Assembly: GCA_965223245.1 (NCBI GenBank)
Contig: CBDCVY010000013.1
Span: 1,798,001 to 1,862,000 of the forward strand
DNA from: CBDCVY01 sp965223245
GTDB taxonomy: Bacteria; Nitrospinota; Nitrospinia; Nitrospinales; Nitrospinaceae
Direction of reading: 5' to 3'
Length of the DNA stretch: 64,000 bases
Shown piece by piece: positions 53,026-62,343 of this stretch. The notes below the pieces were generated by a model. The model saw nothing but the letters and a program-made list of their open reading frames with translations, was not told the DNA's origin and did not search any database. The position numbers and the translations under genes are program-made. How positions within the stretch are numbered: position 1 is the first letter of the stretch; each line of letters starts with the position of its first letter.

Positions 53026-53415
53026 ATGAAGAAACTAACAACAATTCTATTTGCTTCCCTAATATTACTTATGACGCATTCTCAGAGTGAGGCTCATCCT
53101 CGAGCAGGAGTTGTGGTAACTCCTGGATTTGGATTCTCAATTTCGAATGGGTTTGTGGGGTTTTCATCATTTTTTGGAGGACAGCCTTATTATCCTCCTG
53201 CACAGGTAATTATTCCACGACGACATAATCATTCCTATTATCGGCCAAGTTTTCATGAAAAACGGCTGAGGTGGAAATTACGAAATGAAAGGAGAATGCA
53301 CCGTCAACATCACTTTTTTAAACGTGATCGCTTCCGTGGTGATCGAAACCGAGGTTTTGCATTACCCAACAACGGACGTCGGGGAAACGGCCACCGACAT
53401 CATGGTCGCCGTTGA
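53026..53415 (+). CDS. Small secreted His/Arg-rich protein
   Basis: This 129-residue protein starts after an excellent AAGGAGG. A signal peptide ends near SQSEA. Residues 28-70 are Gly/Phe-rich with PYYPPAQVIIP. The C-terminal half is strongly basic (RRHNHSYYRPSFHEKRLRWK, MHRQHHFFKRDRFRGDRNR) and finishes with HRHHGRR. I do not recognise the family. His clusters could bind metal, and the basic tail could bind polyanions. A weak hairpin terminator follows. A 160-base very AT-rich region upstream probably holds its promoter. Confidence 0.7.
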   Translation: MKKLTTILFASLILLMTHSQSEAHPRAGVVVTPGFGFSISNGFVGFSSFFGGQPYYPPAQVIIPRRHNHSYYRPSFHEKRLRWKLRNERRMHRQHHFFKRDRFRGDRNRGFALPNNGRRGNGHRHHGRR

Positions 53416-53439
53416 GTGGCCTCTTGAAAAAGGACCGAT

Positions 53440-53462
53440 AGGGCTCATGGATGAGCCCTTCT
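53440..53462 (+). terminator. Probable terminator after the His/Arg-rich protein gene
   Basis: GGGCTCA (53441-53447) pairs with TGAGCCC (53452-53458) across a four-base loop and is followed by only TTCT. The stem is strong and the T-tract short. Confidence 0.55.
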
Positions 53463-53621
53463 AAGTCCTCCCAAGTAAAACATTTTCTCAAAAATAATTA
53501 CATTTGAAGAGCATACCCGATTCGCTTTACAGAGTTTTCTAAAGTTATTAAATTGAAAGAGACCCTGGGATGGGAAATTTACTACAAAACAGCAGCTTAC
53601 TTTGGAAGAAAACTTGAAGCT

Positions 53622-53695
53622 AAAAAATGCGGACCAAGGCCACATAAATGTTTGCCTTGACCTTATTGGAGGAGGTAAGACTGCCTTGATCCGCA
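53622..53695 (-). ncRNA. Candidate structured small RNA or composite terminator
   Basis: Plus-strand TGCGGACCAAGGC (53628-53640) is nearly complementary to GCCTTGATCCGCA (53683-53695): 13 positions with one A-C mismatch, read on the minus strand as G-U. A second TGCCTTGACC at 53653-53662 can compete for the first arm. On the minus strand the structure ends in TTTTTT (53627-53622), as an intrinsic terminator would. Two smaller hairpins fit in the loop. I do not recognise a known RNA family and see no strong promoter. Confidence 0.35.
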
Positions 53696-53828
53696 CCTAT
53701 AAATTTTAGTTGATGACTATAGGTTAGGCCTTCTCCTAAAAAAAATCAATTCAAATTAAAATAGAAATCTTAGAATTGAGAATTTTTTTAAAATAACTTT
53801 TTTATGAGATTAAAGATGGGTTTTAATT

Positions 53829-53866
53829 AAAAAAAAATAGGCTTTCGGGCTAATTCCGAAAGCCTA
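53829..53866 (-). terminator. Intrinsic terminator of the minor-pilin operon
   Basis: TAGGCTTTCGG (53838-53848) and CCGAAAGCCTA (53856-53866) form a perfect 11-pair stem with a seven-base loop. On the minus strand it is followed by nine T residues (53837-53829). It lies 28 bases after the stop of the last pilin gene. Confidence 0.9.
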
Positions 53867-53894
53867 CTCAAAAAAATTTTATTTAACTAAAGCC

Positions 53895-55667
53895 TTAAAT
53901 ATCTTTTTCTGCATTTTCCACCACTACATCATCAAATAAGAAAATATCGTGCGAAGCTTCTAATCCAAATTTACCATTATTGAAGGTATTATCCGTGACC
54001 TCAATTCCCCAGGCATTTGGCTCATCTGCTGCCGGATCCGCGGGGTCAGCCGGCTCCCAATATTTAGATTTTATTTCATTTCCTTTAACCTGAACTTTAA
54101 TCGTATAGTCTTCAAAATCATTAAAAGAAATAGTCGAATCTGTTGCTAATACTGTATCAGCCCCAGCCTCTCTTTTTCCAATTTGTAGTTCGTATCCACC
54201 CAATCGCGCAATCCGTACCCAGAAATAATTATTTTGATCTACACTTCTTAAAATTATCCCAGCATATTCATTATTGGGCATAGTAGCATTAGTTTTGAAA
54301 TTGGTTTGAACAACATAGTTTTGCCAATTAGAACAACCATTAATAGATCCCACATGAACTGAAGGGCCTGCTTGAGAAGATTTAAACATTTCAGTATCGA
54401 CTACAAAATTTGATCCACCTGGAACCAAAGGAGCCCAGGGTTGTAAAAGAGACCCGTCAAAATGGTCAATAAACCCTTGACCTCCAAATGCAAACCCTAC
54501 CGGAACCGCATTGTAAATTGGGTTTTTATTTCCATTACCATCATCAACAAACGCACTACCTGATACAGTAGAAGTTACAAATGGATAAGCATAGTCATAA
54601 GACACAGTGGTTGTTGCTTGACCATGGGTGTCCGAGGTACCGGAGGTCGGGCTTAATGTGACCCCACTTCCCGTTGCGGTAAAATTTACCGGTTCTCCAT
54701 CAATCGGTTCCCCATTTACATCTAATAAAGTAACTGTCACGGATGAAGTTCCGGGACAACTCACCGTCTCAGGATTCGCTTGCACATCTACATTTCCCCA
54801 AGGTGCCATGACCAAGTTTCTAGGAGATGATTGAGCAGTAAATGTCTCACGATGATAATGATCACTATAAGAGGTTCCACCACTAACAACAGCGGCCAGG
54901 CTACCCTGTGGATATGTTCCTGAATCATAAAACCCATCCCTTGGGTCCTCATTTCGTGATCGACCTAAAACATCGATTTCCACTTTTCTGATATTGTTGA
55001 GTTCTGTAGCGGGAAGAGTATAAGTCCAGTTGCCACTATCGGGGACACCGTCGTCATCAGCATCAATTCCTTGAGGTAGGAGTTTGCCATAACGATCATA
55101 ATAACGTATCAACATATTGTCGATATCCCGTGCGACCAAACTTCGAGTAATATCAGATCCATCAGAAGTAGGAGTTACTTTATATAGATTAAAAGGTGTC
55201 TCTGCGGTAGTCATCTTGATGGTAACAGTAGGGTTTTCACCATTCTCCACGGCACCATCTCCATCGACATCAAAAAATGCTTTAAAGGAAAAGTTATCAT
55301 CATCAGACCCATCATATACATTGGCAATTGTATAAGTAATAACTTCATTATTTTGAATTACGTTGTCATTATTTTCATCATATACCGCTGTAAAATAATG
55401 GTCAGAAGCAGATAAAAAGCGGGTTCCTCGAATTACATTAAATCCGGCGTTCTGAACTGATCGGGCTAAAAATTCTGTACCCGCACGCCCATTAGCCTGC
55501 ATTTTGTTCAACTCATTTTGCGTCGTGAATGACTTCTGTTGGGATCGAAACATATGGGCTAATAATCCCAAAACCAGAACTGACATAACCGCCGCCACTA
55601 ACAACTCAATAAATGTAAATCCACTTTCGTTAGTCTTAAGTACTTTTTTATTAATTAAACTAATCAT
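53895..55667 (-). CDS. PilW-like minor pilin with Ig-like and lectin-like C-terminal domains
   Basis: The start at 55667 (GAG eight bases upstream) gives 590 residues; 55679 is an alternative, and longer starts overlap the upstream gene. The type IV prepilin motif ESGFTFIELLVAAVMS has Gly before Phe+1 and Glu+5, so prepilin peptidase should cleave it. The PilW-like part runs to about residue 290. A Big_1-type Ig domain follows (about 300-400: VSCPGTSSVTVTLLDVNGEP, GVTLSPTSGTSDTHGQATTT). The last 180 residues form a concanavalin-like sandwich (IDHFDGSLLQPWAPL, NEYAGIILRSVDQNNYFWVR, FGLEASHDIFLFDDVVVE). Ordinary PilW proteins end after the pilin part. The extra domains probably sit at the pilus tip as an adhesin. 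It is last in the operon. Confidence 0.8.
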   Translation of the reverse strand: MISLINKKVLKTNESGFTFIELLVAAVMSVLVLGLLAHMFRSQQKSFTTQNELNKMQANGRAGTEFLARSVQNAGFNVIRGTRFLSASDHYFTAVYDENNDNVIQNNEVITYTIANVYDGSDDDNFSFKAFFDVDGDGAVENGENPTVTIKMTTAETPFNLYKVTPTSDGSDITRSLVARDIDNMLIRYYDRYGKLLPQGIDADDDGVPDSGNWTYTLPATELNNIRKVEIDVLGRSRNEDPRDGFYDSGTYPQGSLAAVVSGGTSYSDHYHRETFTAQSSPRNLVMAPWGNVDVQANPETVSCPGTSSVTVTLLDVNGEPIDGEPVNFTATGSGVTLSPTSGTSDTHGQATTTVSYDYAYPFVTSTVSGSAFVDDGNGNKNPIYNAVPVGFAFGGQGFIDHFDGSLLQPWAPLVPGGSNFVVDTEMFKSSQAGPSVHVGSINGCSNWQNYVVQTNFKTNATMPNNEYAGIILRSVDQNNYFWVRIARLGGYELQIGKREAGADTVLATDSTISFNDFEDYTIKVQVKGNEIKSKYWEPADPADPAADEPNAWGIEVTDNTFNNGKFGLEASHDIFLFDDVVVENAEKDI

Positions 55668-55689
55668 TATTTTTCTCATTAGATTTTTA

Positions 55690-57522
55690 TTATTCAATGA
55701 ATCCAACCCTTTCAACACTAAAAATTGAGGGAATAAACGGCGGCCAAAAATTTGGATCCTGGAACCGTACATCCCATCCAAAGTTTCGTACTGGTCTTAA
55801 ATAACAGTTTGATGATGAGCCGTGACACCAGTCACCCGTTGCTTGAGCACTTTCCCACAAACTAATAAAACTTCCTGAAATGGTAAGAGTTCGATCATTT
55901 CCCCAATTTTCATGCATTCTAGGATAATTGTGTAACCCACCCCCTACCCGGGTCGCACCTACCGAATTGGGTTTGATTCCGGAAAAAAAAGCTGCATTGA
56001 CAGTTGTGTTTCCTGCTTTAGGATACGTCACGGAATCATTTTTAGATGTAAAACTGGTTGATAAAATATTTGTCGCATCACTGACTAAAGCAACACCTCG
56101 GGTTGTGTCGGTATTGAAGTCACCCTGTATATAAATAGGGTTGTCAGTAGCAACTGTTGTATTCACCCAAACTTTTGCTGGAGAACCACCTAAGCTAAGT
56201 AAACGAATCGCTTCGCGTCTAGTACCATTATTTGCAAAAGGTATTGGAGCAGTCGGTGACCTTGAAGTGTAAATCAACATACCATCACCTGCCCAGTTAA
56301 GACCCTGACTATCCAGATAATCTTTGTACCACTGCCCAAGTCGATGCAAATCAATATCCGTAAAGTCTACATATTTACCCTCTCTTGTATCATAGAGAGT
56401 GGTAGTTCCTGCCGTTTCTCTAACCGGTGCGGGACTTAGAGTGCCACCCGAATTTAATAAACTTCCTGCTAGAACATCTGCGGTTACATTTAGAAGAGAG
56501 GGTCTTGAAACCCAAATTTCAATAGCCCCGCCCGTACCTACAATTTTCATGGAATCTATTCGAGGGTTTTGTGGATCCTCAGCCCTTTGCTCATAAAATC
56601 CATTTCTAAAAAACTGCGTTTGCGAAGGTGCGGAATATTTATTTTCATTCACATTTACAAAACCATTGAAATTGGGTTCCTCTGTATCTTCATTCCCGGA
56701 ATTAATACTTAAAGGCAATTGTCTGAATTCAGAATCAGTACTTGGGTCAGAGGAAATGTTAAGTGAGTTAGTCTTTTTCACAAAAGTATCTGTTCTTGAA
56801 TATGTGTTTCCAGATTTTTGTTTTCCACGAAATTCTCCTCCCATAGACATAAAGTGAGGAGAAAAATTTCCATTGAGGTCGTAATTCATTATATTGATAT
56901 CATTGCCTCGGCCCACAATATACATGTCTCTATTAGCGTGCATTCGACCCCAAATATTCATACTAGCTCCAGGGTAAAGTTCCAAATCAGCCAGGTCACC
57001 GTCACCTGCATAAAAGGCGAAATATTGAACTAAAGGGGTTTCTAAAATTCGAATTCGTTCTCTTAGAGTCTCTTTAGCCTTTCCTGTTAAAGAATCAGAT
57101 TCTGCTTGTATGTCAAAAGTATGTGCATAGTGATAGATGGTTCCTTTCCCTAATACAGTTTGGTATAAAAATCGATCTAGAGGATTCGTTACATTATAAT
57201 AAACATCATATCCGCGGTAATTTGGAATTGTAATTCCAGGACTTCCTCCATCATTAGCAGTAGTGGTATAAACACTAAGGTTTTCAAAATCAGAAATAAT
57301 ATCGTTAACAGCAGCATCCAAACCTACTTCTGCAGCATAAAAGGAGCGCTTACCCTTATTATGAGCATTAGAAGACTCTAAGTTTAGTTGGGTCAATTTT
57401 ATGGCCCCCATAGCTAAGGCCACCATAGTGGCAAGGAGAACTAGAACTACAATCAGCGTGCTACCGGTTTCTTTTCGAATTTTATTCAAACATTTATGCA
57501 AGTGAACATTATTGATTCTCAT
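55690..57522 (-). CDS. PilX-like minor pilin, unusually large
   Basis: This 610-residue protein has a PilX-type N-terminus: KETGSTLIVVLVLLATMVALAMGAI, cleavable after Gly, with Val in place of Glu+5 as in PilX/GspK proteins. YAAEVGLDAAVNDI follows. Typical PilX proteins are about 170-200 residues. Here some 500 residues follow, with LYPGASMNIWGRMHANRDMY, FVNVNENKYSAP, GMLIYTSRSPTAP and NPIYIQGDFNTD. They read as extended beta structure of unknown fold. It overlaps the pilV stop by four bases (ATGA type), so translation is coupled. pilW follows 22 bases later. Confidence 0.8.
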   Translation of the reverse strand: MRINNVHLHKCLNKIRKETGSTLIVVLVLLATMVALAMGAIKLTQLNLESSNAHNKGKRSFYAAEVGLDAAVNDIISDFENLSVYTTTANDGGSPGITIPNYRGYDVYYNVTNPLDRFLYQTVLGKGTIYHYAHTFDIQAESDSLTGKAKETLRERIRILETPLVQYFAFYAGDGDLADLELYPGASMNIWGRMHANRDMYIVGRGNDINIMNYDLNGNFSPHFMSMGGEFRGKQKSGNTYSRTDTFVKKTNSLNISSDPSTDSEFRQLPLSINSGNEDTEEPNFNGFVNVNENKYSAPSQTQFFRNGFYEQRAEDPQNPRIDSMKIVGTGGAIEIWVSRPSLLNVTADVLAGSLLNSGGTLSPAPVRETAGTTTLYDTREGKYVDFTDIDLHRLGQWYKDYLDSQGLNWAGDGMLIYTSRSPTAPIPFANNGTRREAIRLLSLGGSPAKVWVNTTVATDNPIYIQGDFNTDTTRGVALVSDATNILSTSFTSKNDSVTYPKAGNTTVNAAFFSGIKPNSVGATRVGGGLHNYPRMHENWGNDRTLTISGSFISLWESAQATGDWCHGSSSNCYLRPVRNFGWDVRFQDPNFWPPFIPSIFSVERVGFIE

Positions 57523-58046
57523 TGTACAAACTGCCTCCTTTGCAGAGCAGTACCAATCTCAATTTTTTTATTGTGACCTTGGTTATTTACCCACGATACT
57601 TCCACATTTACATCTACCATGTGAATCGTATTTGGCTGAGTAAAATCCTCTCTGGATTGTGCTGAGGGAGGAAATATTGTAACGGTCGTTTTCCTACTAA
57701 AACCATTAAGAGCTTCAGTTTTTGTTCTCGTAAAATCATCTGGAGCACTATAACTAGATAGAAAACCATTTTGGTCATCAACAAAATAAGCGAATCCATG
57801 AGCCCCACCTAAAGGTTCATTGGTCGCCGTTCTTTTAATCAACTCCAACTGATCAGATGCCAACATAGTAGCTTCAGTATTATCATCTGAGTTTCTTTGA
57901 TGGTGATTTACGGAATTATAGGAAGAAAGCAAACCCATAATACCCACGACTAATACAACAAGAGAAATCAAAACTTCTATTAATGTAAATCCTGATTCTT
58001 TTCTTATTTTCAAATTATTTTTACTTAATAATTGCATCTTTTTCAT
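57519..58046 (-). CDS. PilV-like minor pilin
   Basis: This 175-residue protein has the prepilin motif KESGFTLIEVLISLVVLVVGIMGLL with Phe+1 and Glu+5. ATMLASDQLELIKRTATNEP and a closing VEVSWVNNQGHNKKIEIGT follow, the usual PilV/type IV pilus modification layout. The length is normal. It starts nine bases after the FimT/GspH-like gene and its stop overlaps the next start. It should prime pilus assembly together with the other minor pilins. Confidence 0.88.
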   Translation of the reverse strand: MKKMQLLSKNNLKIRKESGFTLIEVLISLVVLVVGIMGLLSSYNSVNHHQRNSDDNTEATMLASDQLELIKRTATNEPLGGAHGFAYFVDDQNGFLSSYSAPDDFTRTKTEALNGFSRKTTVTIFPPSAQSREDFTQPNTIHMVDVNVEVSWVNNQGHNKKIEIGTALQRRQFVQ

Positions 58047-58055
58047 CCCTCAATT

Positions 58056-58718
58056 CTATTCCCAAGGAATAGGTGACATACTACTGTTATATTTCCAAAG
58101 CTCTGCTGCACCTGTTCCTTGAACAACACTTATTCCGCGCAACTGATCGTTTGTAGTACTTGCATCATCTTTATGTATTAAGTACAAAGAACCGCTGATA
58201 TTTGCCTGACCTTTTTCGTTAAAAACTACAATATCACTAGGTCCCATAGACACACTTTGATTGACCGTATTATTTTCCATATCTTGAATAGACGACCCGT
58301 AAAAGCCAAATTCTACTAAATTCTCAAGGCTTACCGTTTTCAAACTTTCTCCACTGTCTGCGGAACCGTTGTTGTTGGTGTCGTCCAATATGGTGTAACT
58401 ATCATTAGCTTCATTAAAAGTTACAATCACGTCATTATTATTTTTAATTGCAGTTGACCGCGCCAATATTAAATCCATATAAACACGTTCCGACTCAGCA
58501 CGAATTTGATAATTCTTTCTCCACGCTGAAAAATTTGGAATTGCAACTGCAATAAGCAAACCGACTATAATCATGACCACAATTAATTCCACTAAAGTCA
58601 TTCCGCGATCATTTTTTACTTTCTCAAACCAAGCCGTTTGGCTCCAACCTTTTATATTCATATTAAATAGTTTAAGGGTATGTATCATTTTCTCTACAGT
58701 TTTTTTGATTTCCTGCAT
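58056..58718 (-). CDS. FimT/GspH-like minor pilin
   Basis: The annotated ATG (58718) gives 220 residues; ATGs at 58688 and 58661 are possible, since the leader before the cleavage site would otherwise be long (about 39 residues). The prepilin site is NDRG|MTLVELIVVMIIVGLLIAVA, with Glu+5. GspH/FimT features follow: IRAESERVYMDLILARSTAIKNN and VIVTFNEANDSYTILDD. It is the first gene of the four-gene minor-pilin operon. No promoter was recognised in the 473-base upstream gap. Confidence 0.85.
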   Translation of the reverse strand: MQEIKKTVEKMIHTLKLFNMNIKGWSQTAWFEKVKNDRGMTLVELIVVMIIVGLLIAVAIPNFSAWRKNYQIRAESERVYMDLILARSTAIKNNNDVIVTFNEANDSYTILDDTNNNGSADSGESLKTVSLENLVEFGFYGSSIQDMENNTVNQSVSMGPSDIVVFNEKGQANISGSLYLIHKDDASTTNDQLRGISVVQGTGAAELWKYNSSMSPIPWE

Positions 58719-59191
58719 TTATTAGCAAGAAGTAGACCTTAATCTCTAAAGGGACTTTTTTGTCTTCTTCAAATTCGATTAGTCACAAATTTTCAAAGCT
58801 TATTTTTTGAGTGACAAACACAAATAACATTAAGAAAGAAAATCAAAGAAAATGTTAATAAAAATTTATTAAACAAGAAGGGACAAATTTGGGGGATGAA
58901 AACGACTTTTTTTGTCACAAATAGTAAGTTTCAAAGTAAATGTAGATTATTTTTTTATTTTTAGGGAAATCTATTGATGGTTTAAAACCAGCGGCAAAGC
59001 AAAATCACCTAATCTAGGGAGCCTCGCAGTTTTAAACCAATTAAATTCCCTGGAAGGTGTGCATGTAATGATTTAAGGCCTCAGAACAAATTATTATTTT
59101 ACGGCTAAAAATGTATTCACGTATGAAGTTTTTTATTTCCGCCAAATACAATCTAATTGGATAAGGCCCGCAATCATTTACAATTTATTGC
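58719..59191. other. Intergenic region upstream of the pilin operon
   Basis: No gene is visible. GTCACAAAT followed by TTTCAAAG occurs twice on the plus strand (around 58782-58800 and 58913-58935), with different spacing, and GTGACAAAC occurs between. This could be a regulator site for the pilin operon but is weak evidence. I found no convincing -24/-12 sigma-54 box. Confidence 0.35.
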
Positions 59192-61846
59192 TCAGAACTT
59201 AAACTTACCGACCATCCCTTGTAATTGTGCAGCAATAGACGCTAACTCTTTAGCCGACTTTTCAGTATCAACCGCTCCACTCGAGGTTACTTGAGCTGCA
59301 TCAGCCACACTAGAAATATTTTCATTAATTTCGTTAGTTCCTCTTGCTGCTTCAGAAACATTTCGGCTCATTTCATTTGTTGTCACAGACTGTTCTTCAA
59401 CAGCGCTTGCAATGGTATTAGAAATATCATTAATCGTATTGATAACTTCTGAAATTTCTTCGATGACATCAATTGAACTTTTGGCATCCATTTGAATTGC
59501 TTCAATTTTTTGACTAATTTCTTCTGTAGCACTAGCTGTTTGATTTGCTAATTCTTTAACTTCATTCGCAACAACAGCAAACCCTTTTCCAGCCTCACCG
59601 GCACGGGCCGCTTCAATGGTAGCGTTAAGAGCCAGCAAATTAGTTTGCTCTGCAATGGAAGTAATTACTTTTATTACTTGACCAATTTCTTCAGAGCTTT
59701 GTCCCAGTTTACTCACGGTAGAATTAGTCTTTTCTGCTAAAGCCACCGCATTTCCTGCAACCTTGGCTGCTTCTGTGGAGTTCTTCGAAATTTCTTTAAT
59801 ACTTGCAGACATTTCTTCTGCTCCTGTAGCAACTGTATTAACATTTTCTCCTACCTGGCCCGATGTTTTTGATACTACATCAGATTGCAGGGAAGTTTCC
59901 TGAGCACTGGTCCCCATTTGCTGACTAATGGATGCAAGCTCTTCAGATGAACTGGCCAAAGTTTGGGATGTCTCGCTAATGTCTGTCATACTTTCCCTAA
60001 AGTCATTTATTAGTTTTGCTAATCCCTCTCCCAACTGACCAATGGGATCTTCACCTTTCACAGAAACCTGTCGAGTTAAATCGCCATGACTTGCAGACTC
60101 AACAACTTCTAACATTTCATTTACCTTTTGGCTTAGTTCATCAGCCTGTCTTCTTTCTCTATCAATTTGCTCTTTTTCTTTTTCTGCTTTCTCAGCTGCA
60201 AGTTTTCTTTCGCGTTCTTCGTTTTGCTTATCTTGTGCTCTACGCTGTTCTTCTTGTTCTTTTATTTTTCTTTCATTCTCAATTTTTTCTTTGGCCTGAG
60301 ACAACATATTTTCCAAAGATGTTCTGAAATCCCCTTCCACATCAAAGTTACTCATGCTTATATTTCCCTCCAAAATCATTTGGGATTGAGAAATATAATT
60401 TTTAAATGTAGAAATTAAATGATTAAAGGATTTCCCCATAGAACCAATTTCATCATTTAATTGAACCCTAATTTCATCCTGACTTAATTGACCTTTACTT
60501 AAATCGTCAATTGATCTTGAAATCTGGACTATTGGTGCGGAAACTTTATTACCAAGTACAAAAGCGATAATAACAACAATTGCTAAGGCTCCTAATCCAA
60601 TCCACATTGTCATTTCCTGAATACTATTTAACGTAGAGAAAGCTTCTTCTTTATCAATCTCCGCCAGAATCCCCCACCGATTGCCAATGGCTTCAACTGA
60701 CCCAAAAGCACTTAAAACAGGAACTCCACGATAGTCACTAATAACATCAAACCCTGTTTCACCTGATAAAGCTCTCTCTGTTCCATTAGTACGAACTTCA
60801 TTCATCCCTATAGAAGTACTGAGACTTTTAGATTTTTCTAATATAGAACTTTCAACCCCTGTTTCCTCTAGGGTTTTAAAGTATTCATTGGGCTGTTCAA
60901 TAAAAAACCGAGAATTATTTCTGAGCTTATAATCCTTTCCAACTAAATAAACTTCACCAGAGTTCCCTAACCCCACTTTTTTCCAGGATTTATTACTCGA
61001 CATCACCGCATCAATTCGGTCCACGGGGGCTTGAAAAATTAATACCCCTATCCGTTCATCGTTTTCAAAAATGGGTGAGGCAATGAAAGCAGCTGCAGCA
61101 TTGTAAGAAGGTGCATAAGGAGAAAAGTCATCCATTACTACCGAATTATTTTCTACTTCAAGAGCTTGCTTAAAAACCCTTCCAATTCCTGTATTTCTGT
61201 AGGGTCCTGATAAAAGATTAGTTGCATAGTCAACTTCTTTAAACACACTATACACAATATTGCCCGTTTTGGCATCCACTAAGAAAATATCATAGTAGCC
61301 AAATTCTTCTAAGAATGACCTTAATTTAGGATGATACCTTTTATGAGTCCGGCTATATAAGGATCCATCTGAAGACTCGTCTAAAAGATGTTTTGAACCA
61401 ATAGGATTTGAATTTTCGGAAATGTATTTTGACTGCAATATTTGAGAGGCTTTATTTTTTGGAAACCACTCGGAAATGGCATCTGCAGGCGCACCTGGAG
61501 TATTTGTTTGTTGATAAACATATCGTTCGTTGAGTTTGTCACTTTCTGTTTTTCCATAATTAATACCGGGTTCCACCGTGATTGAAGAAAAGTCTCGGGT
61601 GAATTCTCTCATGGCATCAATCACCATGGAATTTTCGGATAAAGTCCGAATTTGCCCTTCTATTTGCTTAAAATAATGCTCTATTTGAAGCTTTTTTTCT
61701 TCTCTCAAGGATGTCAGTCGGTTTTTATTTAAATCAAGAAGTTCTTTTTTAACATTACTTAATGAAATAAAGGTTAAAACCGCCATAGGGACCAAACCGG
61801 CCATTAATAAAATAAAAATAGTTTTATTTCGAATATTCCAATTCAC
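59192..61846 (-). CDS. Methyl-accepting chemotaxis protein with large Cache-type sensor
   Basis: This 884-residue receptor has TM1 at about 10-30 and a long periplasmic dCache-like sensor (35-405) with SFLEEFGYYDIFLVDAKTGNIV, FIASPIFENDERIGVLIFQ and GNSGEVYLVGKDY. TM2 is at about 413-433 and a HAMP domain follows. A highly charged coiled coil rich in Glu, Arg and Lys (about 515-575) precedes a second HAMP-like part. The MA signalling domain has the hairpin tip EQTNLLALNATIEAARAGEA. There is no CheW-docking pentapeptide at the C-terminus, which ends MVGKFKF. No che genes are nearby. The long coiled insert between HAMP domains is less usual. Confidence 0.93.
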   Translation of the reverse strand: MNWNIRNKTIFILLMAGLVPMAVLTFISLSNVKKELLDLNKNRLTSLREEKKLQIEHYFKQIEGQIRTLSENSMVIDAMREFTRDFSSITVEPGINYGKTESDKLNERYVYQQTNTPGAPADAISEWFPKNKASQILQSKYISENSNPIGSKHLLDESSDGSLYSRTHKRYHPKLRSFLEEFGYYDIFLVDAKTGNIVYSVFKEVDYATNLLSGPYRNTGIGRVFKQALEVENNSVVMDDFSPYAPSYNAAAAFIASPIFENDERIGVLIFQAPVDRIDAVMSSNKSWKKVGLGNSGEVYLVGKDYKLRNNSRFFIEQPNEYFKTLEETGVESSILEKSKSLSTSIGMNEVRTNGTERALSGETGFDVISDYRGVPVLSAFGSVEAIGNRWGILAEIDKEEAFSTLNSIQEMTMWIGLGALAIVVIIAFVLGNKVSAPIVQISRSIDDLSKGQLSQDEIRVQLNDEIGSMGKSFNHLISTFKNYISQSQMILEGNISMSNFDVEGDFRTSLENMLSQAKEKIENERKIKEQEEQRRAQDKQNEERERKLAAEKAEKEKEQIDRERRQADELSQKVNEMLEVVESASHGDLTRQVSVKGEDPIGQLGEGLAKLINDFRESMTDISETSQTLASSSEELASISQQMGTSAQETSLQSDVVSKTSGQVGENVNTVATGAEEMSASIKEISKNSTEAAKVAGNAVALAEKTNSTVSKLGQSSEEIGQVIKVITSIAEQTNLLALNATIEAARAGEAGKGFAVVANEVKELANQTASATEEISQKIEAIQMDAKSSIDVIEEISEVINTINDISNTIASAVEEQSVTTNEMSRNVSEAARGTNEINENISSVADAAQVTSSGAVDTEKSAKELASIAAQLQGMVGKFKF

Positions 61847-62343
61847 TTTTAAATAGCCTCCTCAACCGCGATTATTAAAAATTATATCTCTGCTTAATCC
61901 ATCACAATATAAAGTTCGCAGTAACAGTAAATCCAATTTGATAGCACCTAATTGATTGGCATCTTATTTAGGTACCATTGGTCATAAATGGATAGAAAAG
62001 AGCATCAAATGACAAACTATGCCCTCAGAGTAAATTGATTAACCACAACTTTCAACGTAAAAATAACATAAACCTTTGTTTTTTTTGTTCTTCAACTCTC
62101 CCGATATTCCTGAGCAAAAACGCCAGGAGTTAGCAGAGCCAGAAATAGTTGATTTTTGCGGATTAGAAAGGAATTGTTTGGGGAATGTATTCTATATTTA
62201 TATGGGTTCCAGGTTGGAACCCAGCCATAAAGACAAAAATTATTTTTACAAAATCAATCTAAATTATAAAATAAATAATCGGTTCTCTTTGTCTGCATTA
62301 TTAAACTTTCAAACTTCCATAAAATCTAATAACAAAAGTTCTT
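61847..62343. other. Intergenic region between chemoreceptor and endonuclease I
   Basis: These 497 bases hold no gene I can support. GGGTTCC-AGGTT-GGAACCC (62204-62222) is a seven-pair hairpin without a T-tract. A TTG-started frame at 62076-62417 runs antisense into the endonuclease gene and has no ribosome site. Confidence 0.4.

Noticed and set aside
53445..53696. An 83-codon minus-strand frame and a 45-codon plus-strand frame in the same place
   Set aside because: Neither has a ribosome site; the plus frame lacks a start codon. The hairpins there explain the region better.
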